Part shown: piece after piece, positions 49,907-60,636 of the stretch
Position numbering within the stretch: the stretch's first letter is position 1
How the letters are laid out: the number at the start of each line of letters is the position of its first letter
Assembly: GCA_900316205.1 (NCBI GenBank)
Contig: ONBX01000040.1
Span: 1-64,000, forward strand
Direction: 5' to 3'
Origin: an uncultured Eubacteriales bacterium
GTDB taxonomy: Bacteria; Bacillota; Clostridia; Oscillospirales; Oscillospiraceae
DNA: 64,000 nucleotides
The notes under the pieces: model-generated
The model's database searches: none
Seen by the model: the letters and a program-made list of their open reading frames with translations, nothing else
What the model was told of the DNA's origin: nothing
Made by a program: the position numbers and the translations under genes

Positions 49907-50443
49907 ATGGATATCATCGAAACCGAACGGCTGATCCTGCGTCCCTGGCGGGAAGAGGACGCGGCAGACCTTTACCGCTATGCCTCTGACCCCGCGGTCG
50001 GCCCCGCGGCCGGCTGGGCGCCCCACAAAGATGTGGGAGACAGCCTCCATATCCTGCGCACGATTCTGATGAAGCCGGATACCTGGGCTGTCACGCTGAA
50101 GGGCGGTGATGTGCCGGTAGGCAGTGTGGGCATTTTCCCCAGTTCCTGCAGCCTGGCAAACGGGCAGCCGGAAATCGGCTACTGGCTGGCTCGTCCCCTC
50201 TGGGGGAACGGCTGTATCCCCGAGGCCGTCCGGGCGCTGATCGCCCTGTGCTTTGACCGGGGCGCGGAGGAAGTCTGGTGTGCTCACGCGGATTTTAACG
50301 TCAGATCCCACCGGGTCATTGAGAAGTGCGGCTTCACCTACCGCTGCACGGAGGACTGGACCTCTGCTCTGGGAGACGTCCGCAAGTCTTTGTACTACTC
50401 CATCCGTCGGAAGGAGTGGGACGGTTCGATCAAGGCAGATTGA
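49907..50443 (+). CDS. GNAT acetyltransferase, RimJ/RimL-like
   Basis: Transfers acetyl from acetyl-CoA to an amine; substrate unknown. The 178-residue product opens with IETERLILRPWREEDAADLY, typical of the RimJ/RimL branch, and has the CoA-binding stretch YWLARPLWGNGCIPEAVRAL and NVRSHRVIEKCGF. GGAAGGGACG precedes the ATG. Between hflX and yigZ, with no functional link evident. Confidence 0.88.
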   Translation: MDIIETERLILRPWREEDAADLYRYASDPAVGPAAGWAPHKDVGDSLHILRTILMKPDTWAVTLKGGDVPVGSVGIFPSSCSLANGQPEIGYWLARPLWGNGCIPEAVRALIALCFDRGAEEVWCAHADFNVRSHRVIEKCGFTYRCTEDWTSALGDVRKSLYYSIRRKEWDGSIKAD

Positions 50444-50456
50444 TAAAGAAAACACC

Positions 50457-50522
50457 GTAGGGGCGGCGATCAGCCGCCCGCACTCTGCCAGCGTCCAACG
50501 GGCGGCTGATTGCCGCCCCTAC
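50457..50522. mobile_element. Short GTAGGGG palindrome pair without central hairpin
   Basis: GTAGGGGCGGC-gatca-GCCGCCC, a 20-nt middle, then the mirrored CGGGCGGC-tgatt-GCCGCCCCTAC. It is the minimal form of the element family; 56261-56329 is alike. Confidence 0.7.
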
Positions 50523-50546
50523 GAACGATGTATAGGAGCGACTCTG

Positions 50547-51173
50547 ATGACCGAATACTATGTCCCAACAGGGGCCGGAGAAAGCGAGTACGTGGAGAAG
50601 CGCAGCCGCTTTCTGGGCCATGTGCGCCCTGTGGAATCGGAGGACGAGGCCCGGGCCTTTGTGGCCGAGATGAAAAAGAAATACTACGACGCCCGGCACA
50701 ACTGCTGGTGCTATCTGCTCAAGGACGGACCGGAGCGCTATTCCGACGACGGCGAGCCCCAGGGTACGGCAGGCATCCCCATGCTGGAGGTCTTCCGCCG
50801 GGAGGGCGTCACCAACCTGGTCTGCGTGGTGACCCGCTACTTCGGCGGGGTGCTCCTGGGCGCGGGGGGCCTCTTCCGGGCCTATACCAAGAGTGCCAAG
50901 GACGCGCTGGACGCCGCGGGCCGCTCGGTGGTGCGCCGTTGGGTGCGGCTGGAGATCCCCTGCTCCTACGCGGCTCTCGAGCGCTACAAGCAGGAGATCG
51001 CCGCCTTTGACGGGGCGGTGGAGGGCATGGACTACGACGCCGCCGTCACCATCCGGGCCCTGCTCCCGGAGGAGCGCAGCGAAGCCTTCTGCGCCAGGAT
51101 CCTGGACCTGAGCGGCGGCGCGGTGGAGCCTGCCGCCGCCGGCGAGAGCCTCCAGGCCGTGCCGGTGGGATAA
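50547..51173 (+). CDS. yigZ: YigZ/IMPACT family protein
   Basis: Conserved family with N-terminal UPF0029 fold and C-terminal DUF1949; eukaryotic IMPACT limits Gcn2 signalling, and the bacterial role is unclear. Landmarks are SRFLGHVRPVESEDEA, RHNCWCYLL, YSDDGEPQGTAGIPML and TRYFGGVLLGAGGL. 208 residues. The start has TAGGAG 8 nt upstream; the frame continues upstream but lacks a site. Confidence 0.92.
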   Translation: MTEYYVPTGAGESEYVEKRSRFLGHVRPVESEDEARAFVAEMKKKYYDARHNCWCYLLKDGPERYSDDGEPQGTAGIPMLEVFRREGVTNLVCVVTRYFGGVLLGAGGLFRAYTKSAKDALDAAGRSVVRRWVRLEIPCSYAALERYKQEIAAFDGAVEGMDYDAAVTIRALLPEERSEAFCARILDLSGGAVEPAAAGESLQAVPVG

Positions 51174-51175
51174 AG

Positions 51176-51297
51176 GAAGCGCGCTTCGCGCATGAAGGAA
51201 TTGTGGGTTCAGCTGCGCCGATGCATTCAAATCCGTCCCGCAATGCGGGACACCGCCATTCCTTCAGGGCCGATGGCCCTTCATTTCCTCATTCCGC
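51176..51297. repeat. Mini-hairpin array related to 3892-3972
   Basis: Short palindromes GCGCGCttcGCGC, GTCCCGCaatGCGGGAC and AGGGCCgatGGCCCT alternate with ATGAAGG, CATTC and TTCATTTCC spacers. The same kind of units as at 3892-3972, on the other orientation. Confidence 0.55.
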
Positions 51298-51530
51298 AAA
51301 AAAGGGACTGTCTCAAAAGTCCCAAAATGAACGTAGGGGCGGCTACCAGCCGCCCGCGCGGTAATATGTCAAAAAGTAAGAAATGTGAGGCGCATTCGCA
51401 GGTAAGTACGAATGCGCCTCACATTTCTCACATTTTTGTGCTACTTCAAACCAGCGCTGCCGGGCGGCTGATAGCCGCCCCTACGGCACTTTTTCCGCCT
51501 TACCGCATTTTGAGACAGCACCTTTTTTTG
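51298..51530. mobile_element. Composite MITE-like element, copy 2 (inverted)
   Basis: Outer ends AAAAAAGGGACTGTCTCAAAA and TTTTGAGACAGCACCTTTTTTT. Inner GTAGGGG element 51333-51484, hairpin AAATGTGAGGCGCATTCG / CGAATGCGCCTCACATTT. Relative to 40351-40575 it is reversed, and the region TTTTTCCGCCTTACCGCATTTTG is shared in part. It ends 14 bp before the methyltransferase stop codon. Confidence 0.8.
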
Positions 51531-51544
51531 TGCTTTTTTCTCTT

Positions 51545-52240
51545 TCAGGAACAGCGCCCCTCCTCACGGGACTTCAAAGCCGGATCATAGTCCCAGATGG
51601 AATAGGATTGCGGCGTTCTTGATATTTTCAGGCCCCAGACGGTCTTCAGGGTCTCTCTGAACTGTCTTCTCCAGCCGGGGCGATCTTTCAGCAAATATCC
51701 GCTTTGCTGATCGACCCAGTAGACCAGACGAATGGGGTGCGTCAAATTGGTCTCGAGGGTCTCCAGGAATTGCAAAAAGGTCTTCGGCAAAAAGGGGCGG
51801 CCCATAAACAGCACGGTATAGGCATTATAATCCAGCCGGAATGCGTCTCCCTGGATCACTTTCACCTGTTTGTATTTCTGTGTCCAATCCAGCGCAACCT
51901 GCGCGGCTGCTTCATTGATCTCGATCCCGCTGAGTTTACAGGGGGCATGCTTTTTCAGCAGGAAGGCCAGTACACGCCCTTTCCCACAGCCCACATCCAG
52001 AAAAGAATCTCTCTCGCTCAGCGTCACATGAGAGAAAATGCGGTTCAGAACCAGATAGTGTGTGGATTGTGACCCTGTCATCCCCACGCCCTTGGCATCG
52101 TCCCGGTAGACGCTGGGGACATATTCTACCAGACTCTGTCCGCAGATGATGGAATCCATGCAGGTATTGATCGCGTGCAGGAGAAGTCTGCTGATTTTAC
52201 CGTGAATACGAGAGAAGAGTTTCTTCATACCGCGCTCCAT
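51545..52240 (-). CDS. Class I SAM-dependent methyltransferase
   Basis: SAM motif I is SFLDVGCGKGRVLAFLL near residue 80-96, followed by IEINEAAAQVALD and IQGDAF. 231 residues. The N-terminal 60 residues are basic and hydrophobic (KLFSRIHGKISRLLLHAI) and could associate with membranes. Target unknown. Its base composition is more balanced than the neighbours, so it may be acquired. The start has GGGAGG 6 nt upstream; a second Met is at residue 5. The C-terminus runs into the edge of the mobile element. Confidence 0.78.
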   Translation of the reverse strand: MERGMKKLFSRIHGKISRLLLHAINTCMDSIICGQSLVEYVPSVYRDDAKGVGMTGSQSTHYLVLNRIFSHVTLSERDSFLDVGCGKGRVLAFLLKKHAPCKLSGIEINEAAAQVALDWTQKYKQVKVIQGDAFRLDYNAYTVLFMGRPFLPKTFLQFLETLETNLTHPIRLVYWVDQQSGYLLKDRPGWRRQFRETLKTVWGLKISRTPQSYSIWDYDPALKSREEGRCS

Positions 52241-52402
52241 TCCGCGCCTCCCAGGCGGCGCATTTTTGCCCTCCCTCCTCCTGGAAAGGTCATTCGGGCT
52301 TCGTGCCGCGCAGGGATCCTCCTGCGCGAGATCCGGGATCGCTCCCGGACAGCAGGAAATGGCGCAATTGATAATGCGCCATTTCCTTATGTTTCTTTCT
52401 AT

Positions 52403-54958
52403 TTACTGCTGTGCCTTTTTCCGCCACAGCACCACGCCGGTGCCGGCCAGGGCCAGGGCGCTCAGCCCCAGCAGCCCAATGTAAAGGCCCATGTTGGTGT
52501 CGCCGGTCTTGGGGGCCACGGTACCGCCGCCGCCTCCGGTGCGCAGCCACGCAGCGTAGAGGGTCACGTTGCCGCCGGTGATCTGCACTTCATTGCCGGC
52601 AAAGTAGGCCGCGGCGCCGCGGCGGCTTTCAGACCAGCCCTGGAAGGTGTAGCCCTCCCGGGTGGGAACGCCGGTGGTGATGCGCACTTTACCTCTGTAA
52701 GTGGTATTACCCTTACTATCTGTGATTTTTTCTTGCTTCGGCACCACAGAGGGCGCGGGGGCATTCTCGCCGCCGTTGGCGTCATAGTTGATGCGGTAGT
52801 TCAGCTGCCAGACGGCATAGAGGGTGGTGTCCCGCGTCAGGGGGATATCCCGGCGGCTGGCCTTTTCGGCATCGAACTTGTAGAGATTGCCGTCGTCGGT
52901 GGCATCCGGGGTCTTGCCCCAGCCCAGGAAGGTGTAGTAGTCCCGGGTGGGCTCCTGCTTAGGGATGTTCACACCCAGCTCGCCGCCTTCGGTGGAGCCC
53001 ACCACATGGATGATGGGATCGGGCACGTTCTCCGCATCGGGGGCGTTGCCGTAGAAGGTCAGAACGGCAAGCTTCTGGTCCACATCGGGGATGCCGTCGC
53101 TGTTGATATCCTCGCTGTAGGCAGCGTAGACCGTCACACGGCCCAGGGTGGGAATGGCCACGGTCTCGATCAGCGCGGGCTTTTCATCGCCGCTGGCATA
53201 GATCCGGTCGGTGGACTCCGCGGTCCAGCCCAGGAACACCACATCATAGCCGTCCACGGGGTCGTGGGTGGGCTTGGGCTCGGTCTTCAGCTTGTAGCTC
53301 TTCTGGGCGGAGATCCGCTCCCTGTTGGGGCCGCTGCCCAGGTCGCCGCCGTTCACGTCATAGACCAGCTCGGAAAAATCCAGTCCCAGCATCTTGGTGT
53401 TGGCGGTCTTCTCGCTGCTGTCCAGGGTGCTGACCTTCTCCTCATCGGCCAGGGTGTAGCGCAGGGTCAGGCTGACCTTGCCGGTGCTGGAGAGATACTT
53501 GTCCTCGGTGTCGGTGCTGGCTTCGAACTTTTCGATGGGCAGATAGCCCTTGCAGGTGAAGGTCATGGGATCGCCCAGGGTGCTGAGCTGCTCCTGCCAG
53601 CCCTCCTTCAGCTTGAACTTGGCGCTTACGGTATGGGTGGCGGCGTCATAGGTGGTGTCGCCGTCCAGTTCAAAGATGGCGCTGTCCAGCTTGGGCTCGG
53701 TCTTGAAGAGGATCGCGTCGCCCTCCATGCGGGAATCCAGCTGGATGGTGATGAGGCCGGCGGCCTCGTGGATGTTGTCCTTCTGGGACTCCACCAGCTT
53801 CTGCACCGTTTCGCTCATGGTGAAGCTCAGCTCGTAGGGGATCTCGTAGTGCACCAGGATGGCCTCGTCCCGGGTCAGGGTCTCGGGGGCGGTGAAGCTC
53901 AGGCTGCTGAAGCTCAGCTCCCCGGCGCCGGGCAGCAGATCGCCCAGATCGGTGGTCTCGTCGGCGGGCTGGAGGGCACGCTCCAGGAGCTTGGAGCCTT
54001 CCAGCAGCTCCACCACGGAGCTCTCGGCGGTGAGCAGGGCAGGCCGCTCATTGGCCACATTCTCGGTATCCCGGATGGCGCTGCTCTCCTCCATGGTCAG
54101 CTGGCTCTTCTCGCCCAGATGCACGGCAGAGAGGCCGCCGAAGTTGCGCAGCTCCGCGCCGCGGCCCAGGGTCAGGCTCCCCTCATCCCCCACGGAGACG
54201 ATGGCGTCCTGCACCTGCTCGGGCTTCTTCTCTTCCTTGTCCGCAGTCTGCTCCGCAGAGGCGGTCTGGGCAGAGGGCTCCTCGTCCTCCGTCTCCGGCT
54301 CGGTCTCCTGGGGCTGCTCAAAGAGGCTGCCCTCGTGGCGGCCGGCGTCGTCCAGGATCACGTTCATCAGCAGCAGGCTGCCCGCCTTCCGCTCCGAGCC
54401 TTCGGGGGCGCGCAGCTCGATCATGGCGGGGTTATAGTCCTTGCCCTTGAGATCCTTGGCGGTCTTGAAATCCTCGGCGCGTTTCAGGGTGACGGCCTTG
54501 TCCGCCGCCAGGATGGAAATGTTCTGCCCGATAAAGCGGGCGGATTCCTTCATCTCCAGATCCGTCATCACCAGGATGTAAACCGCCCGGTCGGGGGTCT
54601 CGTTGGCAGCCCTGGCCGCCCGGGCCAGGCTCTGGAAGGGCGCCTGCTCCGAGCCGTCGCCGGTCTCGTCGTTTCCGTCCTTGGAGACGTAGAGAGTCAC
54701 CTCGCCCAAAATCTCGGGAACGGGCTCCTCCGTCGGCTGCGGCTGCTCTTCGCCAGGCTGCGTCGGCTCTTCACCCGGCTGCGTCGGCTCTTCACCCGGC
54801 TCCGTTTCGCTTTCCTGCGGATTCTCCGGAGCGGTGGTCTCGCTCTCCTGCTGGCCGGGATCCTCCGTCGGCTCCTCGGCAAAGGCCGAGACCGTCAGCG
54901 TCATCAGCAGGGCCAGGGCAAACAGCAGCGCCAGGGCACGCTTGCACAGTTTCTTCAT
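52403..54958 (-). CDS. Cell-wall-anchored surface protein with InlB B-repeats
   Basis: Secreted protein of 851 residues. Signal peptide MKKLCKRALALLFALALLMT is followed by a Pro/Glu/Thr/Gln repeat (GEEPTQP three times) at about 50-85. A pectate-lyase-like beta-helix (LYVSKDGNDETGDGSEQAPF) spans about 95-330. Two or three InlB B-repeats follow (YYTFLGWG and YTFQGWSE type, about 570-800). The end is a sorting signal: APKTGD, a hydrophobic helix and RRKAQQ-like WRKKAQQ. The LPxTG motif is replaced by APKTG, so a class of sortase that accepts it is implied; none is encoded here. GGAGG lies 10 nt before the ATG. Confidence 0.9.
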   Translation of the reverse strand: MKKLCKRALALLFALALLMTLTVSAFAEEPTEDPGQQESETTAPENPQESETEPGEEPTQPGEEPTQPGEEQPQPTEEPVPEILGEVTLYVSKDGNDETGDGSEQAPFQSLARAARAANETPDRAVYILVMTDLEMKESARFIGQNISILAADKAVTLKRAEDFKTAKDLKGKDYNPAMIELRAPEGSERKAGSLLLMNVILDDAGRHEGSLFEQPQETEPETEDEEPSAQTASAEQTADKEEKKPEQVQDAIVSVGDEGSLTLGRGAELRNFGGLSAVHLGEKSQLTMEESSAIRDTENVANERPALLTAESSVVELLEGSKLLERALQPADETTDLGDLLPGAGELSFSSLSFTAPETLTRDEAILVHYEIPYELSFTMSETVQKLVESQKDNIHEAAGLITIQLDSRMEGDAILFKTEPKLDSAIFELDGDTTYDAATHTVSAKFKLKEGWQEQLSTLGDPMTFTCKGYLPIEKFEASTDTEDKYLSSTGKVSLTLRYTLADEEKVSTLDSSEKTANTKMLGLDFSELVYDVNGGDLGSGPNRERISAQKSYKLKTEPKPTHDPVDGYDVVFLGWTAESTDRIYASGDEKPALIETVAIPTLGRVTVYAAYSEDINSDGIPDVDQKLAVLTFYGNAPDAENVPDPIIHVVGSTEGGELGVNIPKQEPTRDYYTFLGWGKTPDATDDGNLYKFDAEKASRRDIPLTRDTTLYAVWQLNYRINYDANGGENAPAPSVVPKQEKITDSKGNTTYRGKVRITTGVPTREGYTFQGWSESRRGAAAYFAGNEVQITGGNVTLYAAWLRTGGGGGTVAPKTGDTNMGLYIGLLGLSALALAGTGVVLWRKKAQQ

Positions 54959-55038
54959 GGCAGCTATCCTCCTGTGGGGTCAATGGTCTGTCTTTTCTCT
55001 TCTTCGAGGCGCTCAGGCCTCTCTCAATCTGTTTTAAT

Positions 55039-55068
55039 AGTATATCACAGTTTCCTCTCAAATGCCAC
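55039..55068 (-). promoter_or_regulatory. Possible promoter of the InlB-repeat protein gene
   Basis: Minus strand: GTGGCA (55068-55063), 18-nt spacer, TATACT (55044-55039). The -35 is only four of six. Confidence 0.4.
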
Positions 55069-55245
55069 GAAAATTTTCATGCTTTTGATCCGGCACTTTT
55101 TGTCATATCGACAGGGGCGCGGCGGCATTCCTGCCGCGCCCCTTCGCCCGGGCGGAAAAATTTTTTGGGGAAAGAAAAAGGGAAAACAAAAGTTTCGTCG
55201 TATAGGATAAGTGGACGAAATTGAAGAGGATCGGAGGGATCCGGC

Positions 55246-56250
55246 ATGTCTTGTCCCCGTTTGGAACGCGAACAGCTGGAGCATCTGCTCATCGGGCCCT
55301 ACGGCGTGCTCTCGGAAGCGAGCCGGGGCCGTCTGCACCCGGAGGCGGAGTGTGACATCCGCCCCTGCTTTCAGCGGGATATCGACCGCATCACCCACTC
55401 CAAGGCCTTCCGCCGTCTCAAGCACAAGACCCAGGTCTTTCTCCAGCCGGAGGGAGACCACTACCGTACCCGCCTGACCCACACGCTGGAGGTCACCCGC
55501 CTGGCACGCACCGTGGCCCGGGCCCTGCGGCTGAACGAGGATCTGGCGGAGGCCATCGCCCTGGGCCACGACCTGGGCCACACGCCCTTCGGTCACGCCG
55601 GGGAGCGGGCCCTCAACAAGATCTACGAGGGGGGCTTCAAGCACTATGAGCAAAGTCTCCGGGTGGTGGATCTGCTGGAGCGGGACGGCCGGGGCCTGAA
55701 TCTCTGCTATGAGACCCGCATGGGCATCCTGAACCACACCCACGGTGCCCCCGACGACACCCGGGAGGCCACCACCGTCCGCCTCTGCGACCGGATCGCC
55801 TACATCAACCACGATCTGGACGACGCCATCCGTGCGGGGCTTCTGACGGCAGACCAGGTGCCGGAGCGCATCCGGCTCACCTGCGGGGAGCGCAACAGCG
55901 AGCGCATCAACACCTTCCTGCGGGACCTGATCGCAAACTCGCAGGAGGGGGAGCTGAAAATGTCCCCGGAGATCTGGGAGACCTTTCTCTTCTTCCACAG
56001 CTTCATGTATTCCGACGTGTACACCAACCCCATTGCCAAAAGCGAGGAGAGCAAGGTGGAGGGCATCCTCTCCCGGCTCTATGACCACTACACCGCCCAT
56101 CCCGAGGCGCTGCCCGCGGACTTTCTGCCCATCGTGGAGCGGGAGGGGCGGGGAAGAGCCGCCTGCGACTACATCTCCGGCATGACCGACGGCTATGCCA
56201 TGGAGAAGTACGGGGAGCTGTTTATTCCCTTTGCGTGGTCGGTAAAGTGA
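55246..56250 (+). CDS. dgt: dGTPase-like HD phosphohydrolase
   Basis: Hydrolyses deoxynucleoside triphosphates to nucleosides and triphosphate. HD ligands: RLTHTLEV (H near 82), GHDLGHTPFGH (H-D near 107-114) and D in LCDRIAYINHDLDD. 334 residues, the shorter form common in Firmicutes. It leads the dnaG-sigA cluster, the typical place in Clostridia. The GTAGGGG repeat at 56261-56329 lies between it and dnaG. GGAGGGAT precedes the ATG. Confidence 0.9.
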   Translation: MSCPRLEREQLEHLLIGPYGVLSEASRGRLHPEAECDIRPCFQRDIDRITHSKAFRRLKHKTQVFLQPEGDHYRTRLTHTLEVTRLARTVARALRLNEDLAEAIALGHDLGHTPFGHAGERALNKIYEGGFKHYEQSLRVVDLLERDGRGLNLCYETRMGILNHTHGAPDDTREATTVRLCDRIAYINHDLDDAIRAGLLTADQVPERIRLTCGERNSERINTFLRDLIANSQEGELKMSPEIWETFLFFHSFMYSDVYTNPIAKSEESKVEGILSRLYDHYTAHPEALPADFLPIVEREGRGRAACDYISGMTDGYAMEKYGELFIPFAWSVK

Positions 56251-56260
56251 GTCTTTAATC

Positions 56261-56329
56261 GTAGGGGCGGCTATCAGCCGCCCGCCGTCGATCTCCCTGT
56301 GAAAACGGGCGGCTGATAGCCGCCCCTAC
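56261..56329. mobile_element. Short GTAGGGG palindrome pair between dgt and dnaG
   Basis: GTAGGGGCGGC-tatca-GCCGCCC, a 22-nt middle and the mirrored copy ending CGCCCCTAC. No central hairpin. Confidence 0.7.
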
Positions 56330-56355
56330 GAGGAGACGGAAAGGGAGGTGATCCT

Positions 56356-58108
56356 ATGCCATTTCCCGAAAAGTTCATAGACGAGCTGGTGGACCGCAAC
56401 GACATTGTGGACGTGGTCTCCGGCTATGTGCGGCTCTCGAAGCGCAGCGGGGCAAACCAGTTTGGCCTCTGCCCCTTCCACAGCGAGAAGACGCCCTCCT
56501 TCTCCGTGAACCAGGAGAAGCAGATCTACCACTGCTTCGGCTGCGGCAAGGGCGGCAGCGTCATCAACTTCATCATGGAGATCGAGAACCTGGGCTATCG
56601 GGACGCGGTGGCCTTCCTGGCCCGGCGGGCGGGCATGGCCATGCCCCAGGAGCAGGAGGACGCCGAAAGCCGCAAGCGCGCCAGGATGCTGGCTCTCAAC
56701 AAGGACGCCGCCCGCTTTTTCTACGAGCAGCTGTCCACCCCCGGGGGCAGCCGGGCCCGGGACTACATGGCCCGGCGCCGCATCTCCCCCGCCACCGCCA
56801 AAAACTTCGGTCTGGGCTTCGCCCCGGATACCTGGGACAGTCTGGAAAAGGCCATGCGCCAGAAGGGCTATTCGGACTTTGAGCTGGCGGACGCGGGTCT
56901 GGTGCGCCGTGGCAAAAACGGCGGCTTCTACGACACCTTCCGGGACCGGCTGATGTTCCCGGTGATCGATGTGCGGGGCAGCGTCATCGGCTTTTCCGGC
57001 CGCATCCTGGGGGACGGGGAGCCCAAGTACATGAACAGCCCCGAGACCCTGGTTTTCAACAAAAGCAGGAACCTTTTCGCCCTGAATCTGGCGAAAAAAT
57101 CAAAAAGCGGATATATTCTCCTGTCCGAGGGCAACATAGACGTGGTGTCCCTCCACCAGGCGGGATTTGACTCGGCGGTGGCCTCTCTGGGCACCTCGCT
57201 GACGCCGGAGCAGGCAAGGCTCCTCTCCCGCTACACCGACCAGGTGATCATCGCCTACGACAACGACGGAGCCGGTATCAAGGCCTCCCAGCGGGCCATC
57301 GGCATTCTGGAAAAGCTGGACGTGAAGGTGAAGGTCCTGCGCCTGGAGGGCGCCAAGGACCCGGACGAATTCATCAAGGCCCGGGGGCCGGAAGCCTTCC
57401 GCAAGCTGCTGGAGGGCTCGGAGAGCCAGGCGGATTACCGCCTCCGAAATGTGACGGGGAAATACGACCTGACGCAGGACGAGCAGAAGGTGGAATTTCT
57501 CAAGGAGGCCTCGGATCTGGTGGCCCGTCTCCCCGGCGCGGTGGAGCGGCAGGTCTATGCCATGCGGGTGGCCGCCATGGCGGGGGTCCCCAACGATGTG
57601 GTGGCAGACGAGGTGGAGCGCCGCCGCAAGCGCCTGGTGCGCAGCGCCGTCCGGGCCGAGGCCCGGGAGCAGGAGCGGCCCGAGCGCCAGTCCCAGCCCA
57701 ACGAGCGGGAGCTGCGCTACGACGACCCGGTGTCCGCCCGGGCGGAGGAGGGCGTCATCCGTCTCCTCTCCCTGGACCCGGAGCTGGGCAAACAGCCGGG
57801 CATGCCCCCGCCGGAGGACTTCTCCTCAGAAGCTTTGGGCCACATTTACGCGGTACTGCTGGAGCGGATCCGCCGGCATTTGAGCGTCAGCAGCGCCAAT
57901 CTGGGCGAGGAGCTGAGCGCTCCGGAGATGAGCCTTCTGGTGCGCATCCAGCAGGCGCCGGTGAGCCTGCAGCAGGGCCGGCGCGCCCTGGAAGATTACA
58001 TAAACTGCATTCGGGAGCACAAGGAACAACGAGATCAGAAAAACGCGCCGCTGGATCTGCTGGCGCTGGCCGAAAGGCAAAGAGAAAAAGGAAAGAGGTA
58101 TACCGAAA

Positions 58109-58116
<8 letters not shown>
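56356..58116 (+). CDS. dnaG: DNA primase
   Basis: Makes RNA primers for replication. The zinc-binding domain is [18 protein letters not shown]...CFGC (C-H-C-C). The Toprim domain has [19 protein letters not shown] and [14 protein letters not shown] with the catalytic acidic residues. The C-terminal DnaB-interacting helical domain completes the 586 residues. AAGGGAGGTG lies 5 nt before the ATG. Its last eight bases overlap sigA. Confidence 0.97.
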
Positions 58117-59377
<1,261 letters not shown>

Positions 59378-59401
59378 GCGTCGGGAAGAAGAAGCAAAGC
59401 C

Positions 59402-60595
59402 ATGACATACGATTTCACCACCGTGCTGGACCGGGCGGGGCATGACATCATCGCCGCCGACCTGATCCCCTTTCCCGGTGTGAAGGTGGAGGAGGGCTTT
59501 TCCACCATCCCCATGTGGGTAGCGGACATGAGCTTCCCCACCGCCCCCTGCATCCTGGAGGCTCTGGCCGAGCGGATCCGCTTCCCCAATTTCGGTTATT
59601 TCCGGGAGCCGGAGGCCTACTATCAGGCCATTCTGGACTGGCACCGGGACCGCAAGGGCGTGGCGGATCTCAAAAAAGAGCACATCGGATATGAAAACGG
59701 CGTGCTGGGCGGGGTAAGCACCGCCATCCGCATGCTCACCGCTCCCTGCGAGGAGATCCTGCTCCACGCCCCCACCTATGTGGGCTTCACCCACGTGCTG
59801 GAAAACCTTGGCCGGAAGGCCATCCACAGCGATCTGATCCGGGATGAGTCGGGCGTCTGGCGCATGGACTTCGAGGACATGGACCGGAAGCTCAAGGAGC
59901 ACAGGATCCATCTGGCCGTCTTCTGCTCTCCCCACAATCCCACCGGACGGGTCTGGGAGCGCTGGGAGATCGAGCGCGCCATGGAGGTCTACGCAGCCAA
60001 CGACTGCGTCGTCCTCTCCGACGAGATCTGGTCCGATATCATCATGCCGGGCTGCACTCACGTCTGCACTCAGTCCGTCTCCGAGGATGCGAAAAACCGC
60101 ACCATCGCCTTTTACGCGCCCAGCAAGACCTTTTCTCTGGCGGGGCTCATCGGCTCCTACCATGTGGTGTACAACGAGCGGCTGCGCCACCGGCTGCAGC
60201 GGGAGAGCGACCAGACCCACTACAACAGCCAGAACGTGCTGTCCATGGCCGCCCTGCTGGGAGCTTACACCAAGGGCGGAGCCTGGGTGGACGAGATGTG
60301 CGCCGTCATTGACGAAAACCACCGCTACGCCTGCGACTTCATCGGAAAAAACTTCCCCTGCGTGAAGGTCATGCGGCCCCAGGGCACCTACATGCTGTTT
60401 CTGGACTGCGGAGACTGGTGCCGGGAGCATGGCGTTCCCATTCAGGAGCTGCTGGCCCGGGGCGTGCGCGCCGGGGTCATCTGGCAGAACGGAGAGAGCT
60501 TCTTCTGGCCGGACTCCATCCGTATGAACCTGGCCCTGCCCTTTTCCCTGCTGCAGGAGGCCCTGGACCGGCTGAAGGAGCATGCCTTTGTGTAA
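59402..60595 (+). CDS. MalY/PatB-type aminotransferase, cystathionine beta-lyase-like
   Basis: PLP enzyme of fold type I; family members cleave C-S bonds in cystathionine and cysteine conjugates, and MalY also acts on regulators. The PLP lysine is K242 in YAPSKTFSLAGLIGSY, with CSPHNPTGR and SDEIWSDII as expected. 397 residues. It starts 24 nt after the sigA stop and may be co-transcribed. The substrate is not fixed by sequence. Confidence 0.88.
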   Translation: MTYDFTTVLDRAGHDIIAADLIPFPGVKVEEGFSTIPMWVADMSFPTAPCILEALAERIRFPNFGYFREPEAYYQAILDWHRDRKGVADLKKEHIGYENGVLGGVSTAIRMLTAPCEEILLHAPTYVGFTHVLENLGRKAIHSDLIRDESGVWRMDFEDMDRKLKEHRIHLAVFCSPHNPTGRVWERWEIERAMEVYAANDCVVLSDEIWSDIIMPGCTHVCTQSVSEDAKNRTIAFYAPSKTFSLAGLIGSYHVVYNERLRHRLQRESDQTHYNSQNVLSMAALLGAYTKGGAWVDEMCAVIDENHRYACDFIGKNFPCVKVMRPQGTYMLFLDCGDWCREHGVPIQELLARGVRAGVIWQNGESFFWPDSIRMNLALPFSLLQEALDRLKEHAFV

Positions 60596-60636
60596 CTGAG
60601 TTTTGAGAGCATGGCGTTCGGAAGCCTTCTCAAAGC

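Noticed and set aside
52340-52400. Hairpin AAATGGCGCA...TGCGCCATTT as terminator of the InlB-repeat gene
   Set aside because: On the minus strand it is followed by CCTGCTGTCC with no T tract, so it is a plain palindrome.
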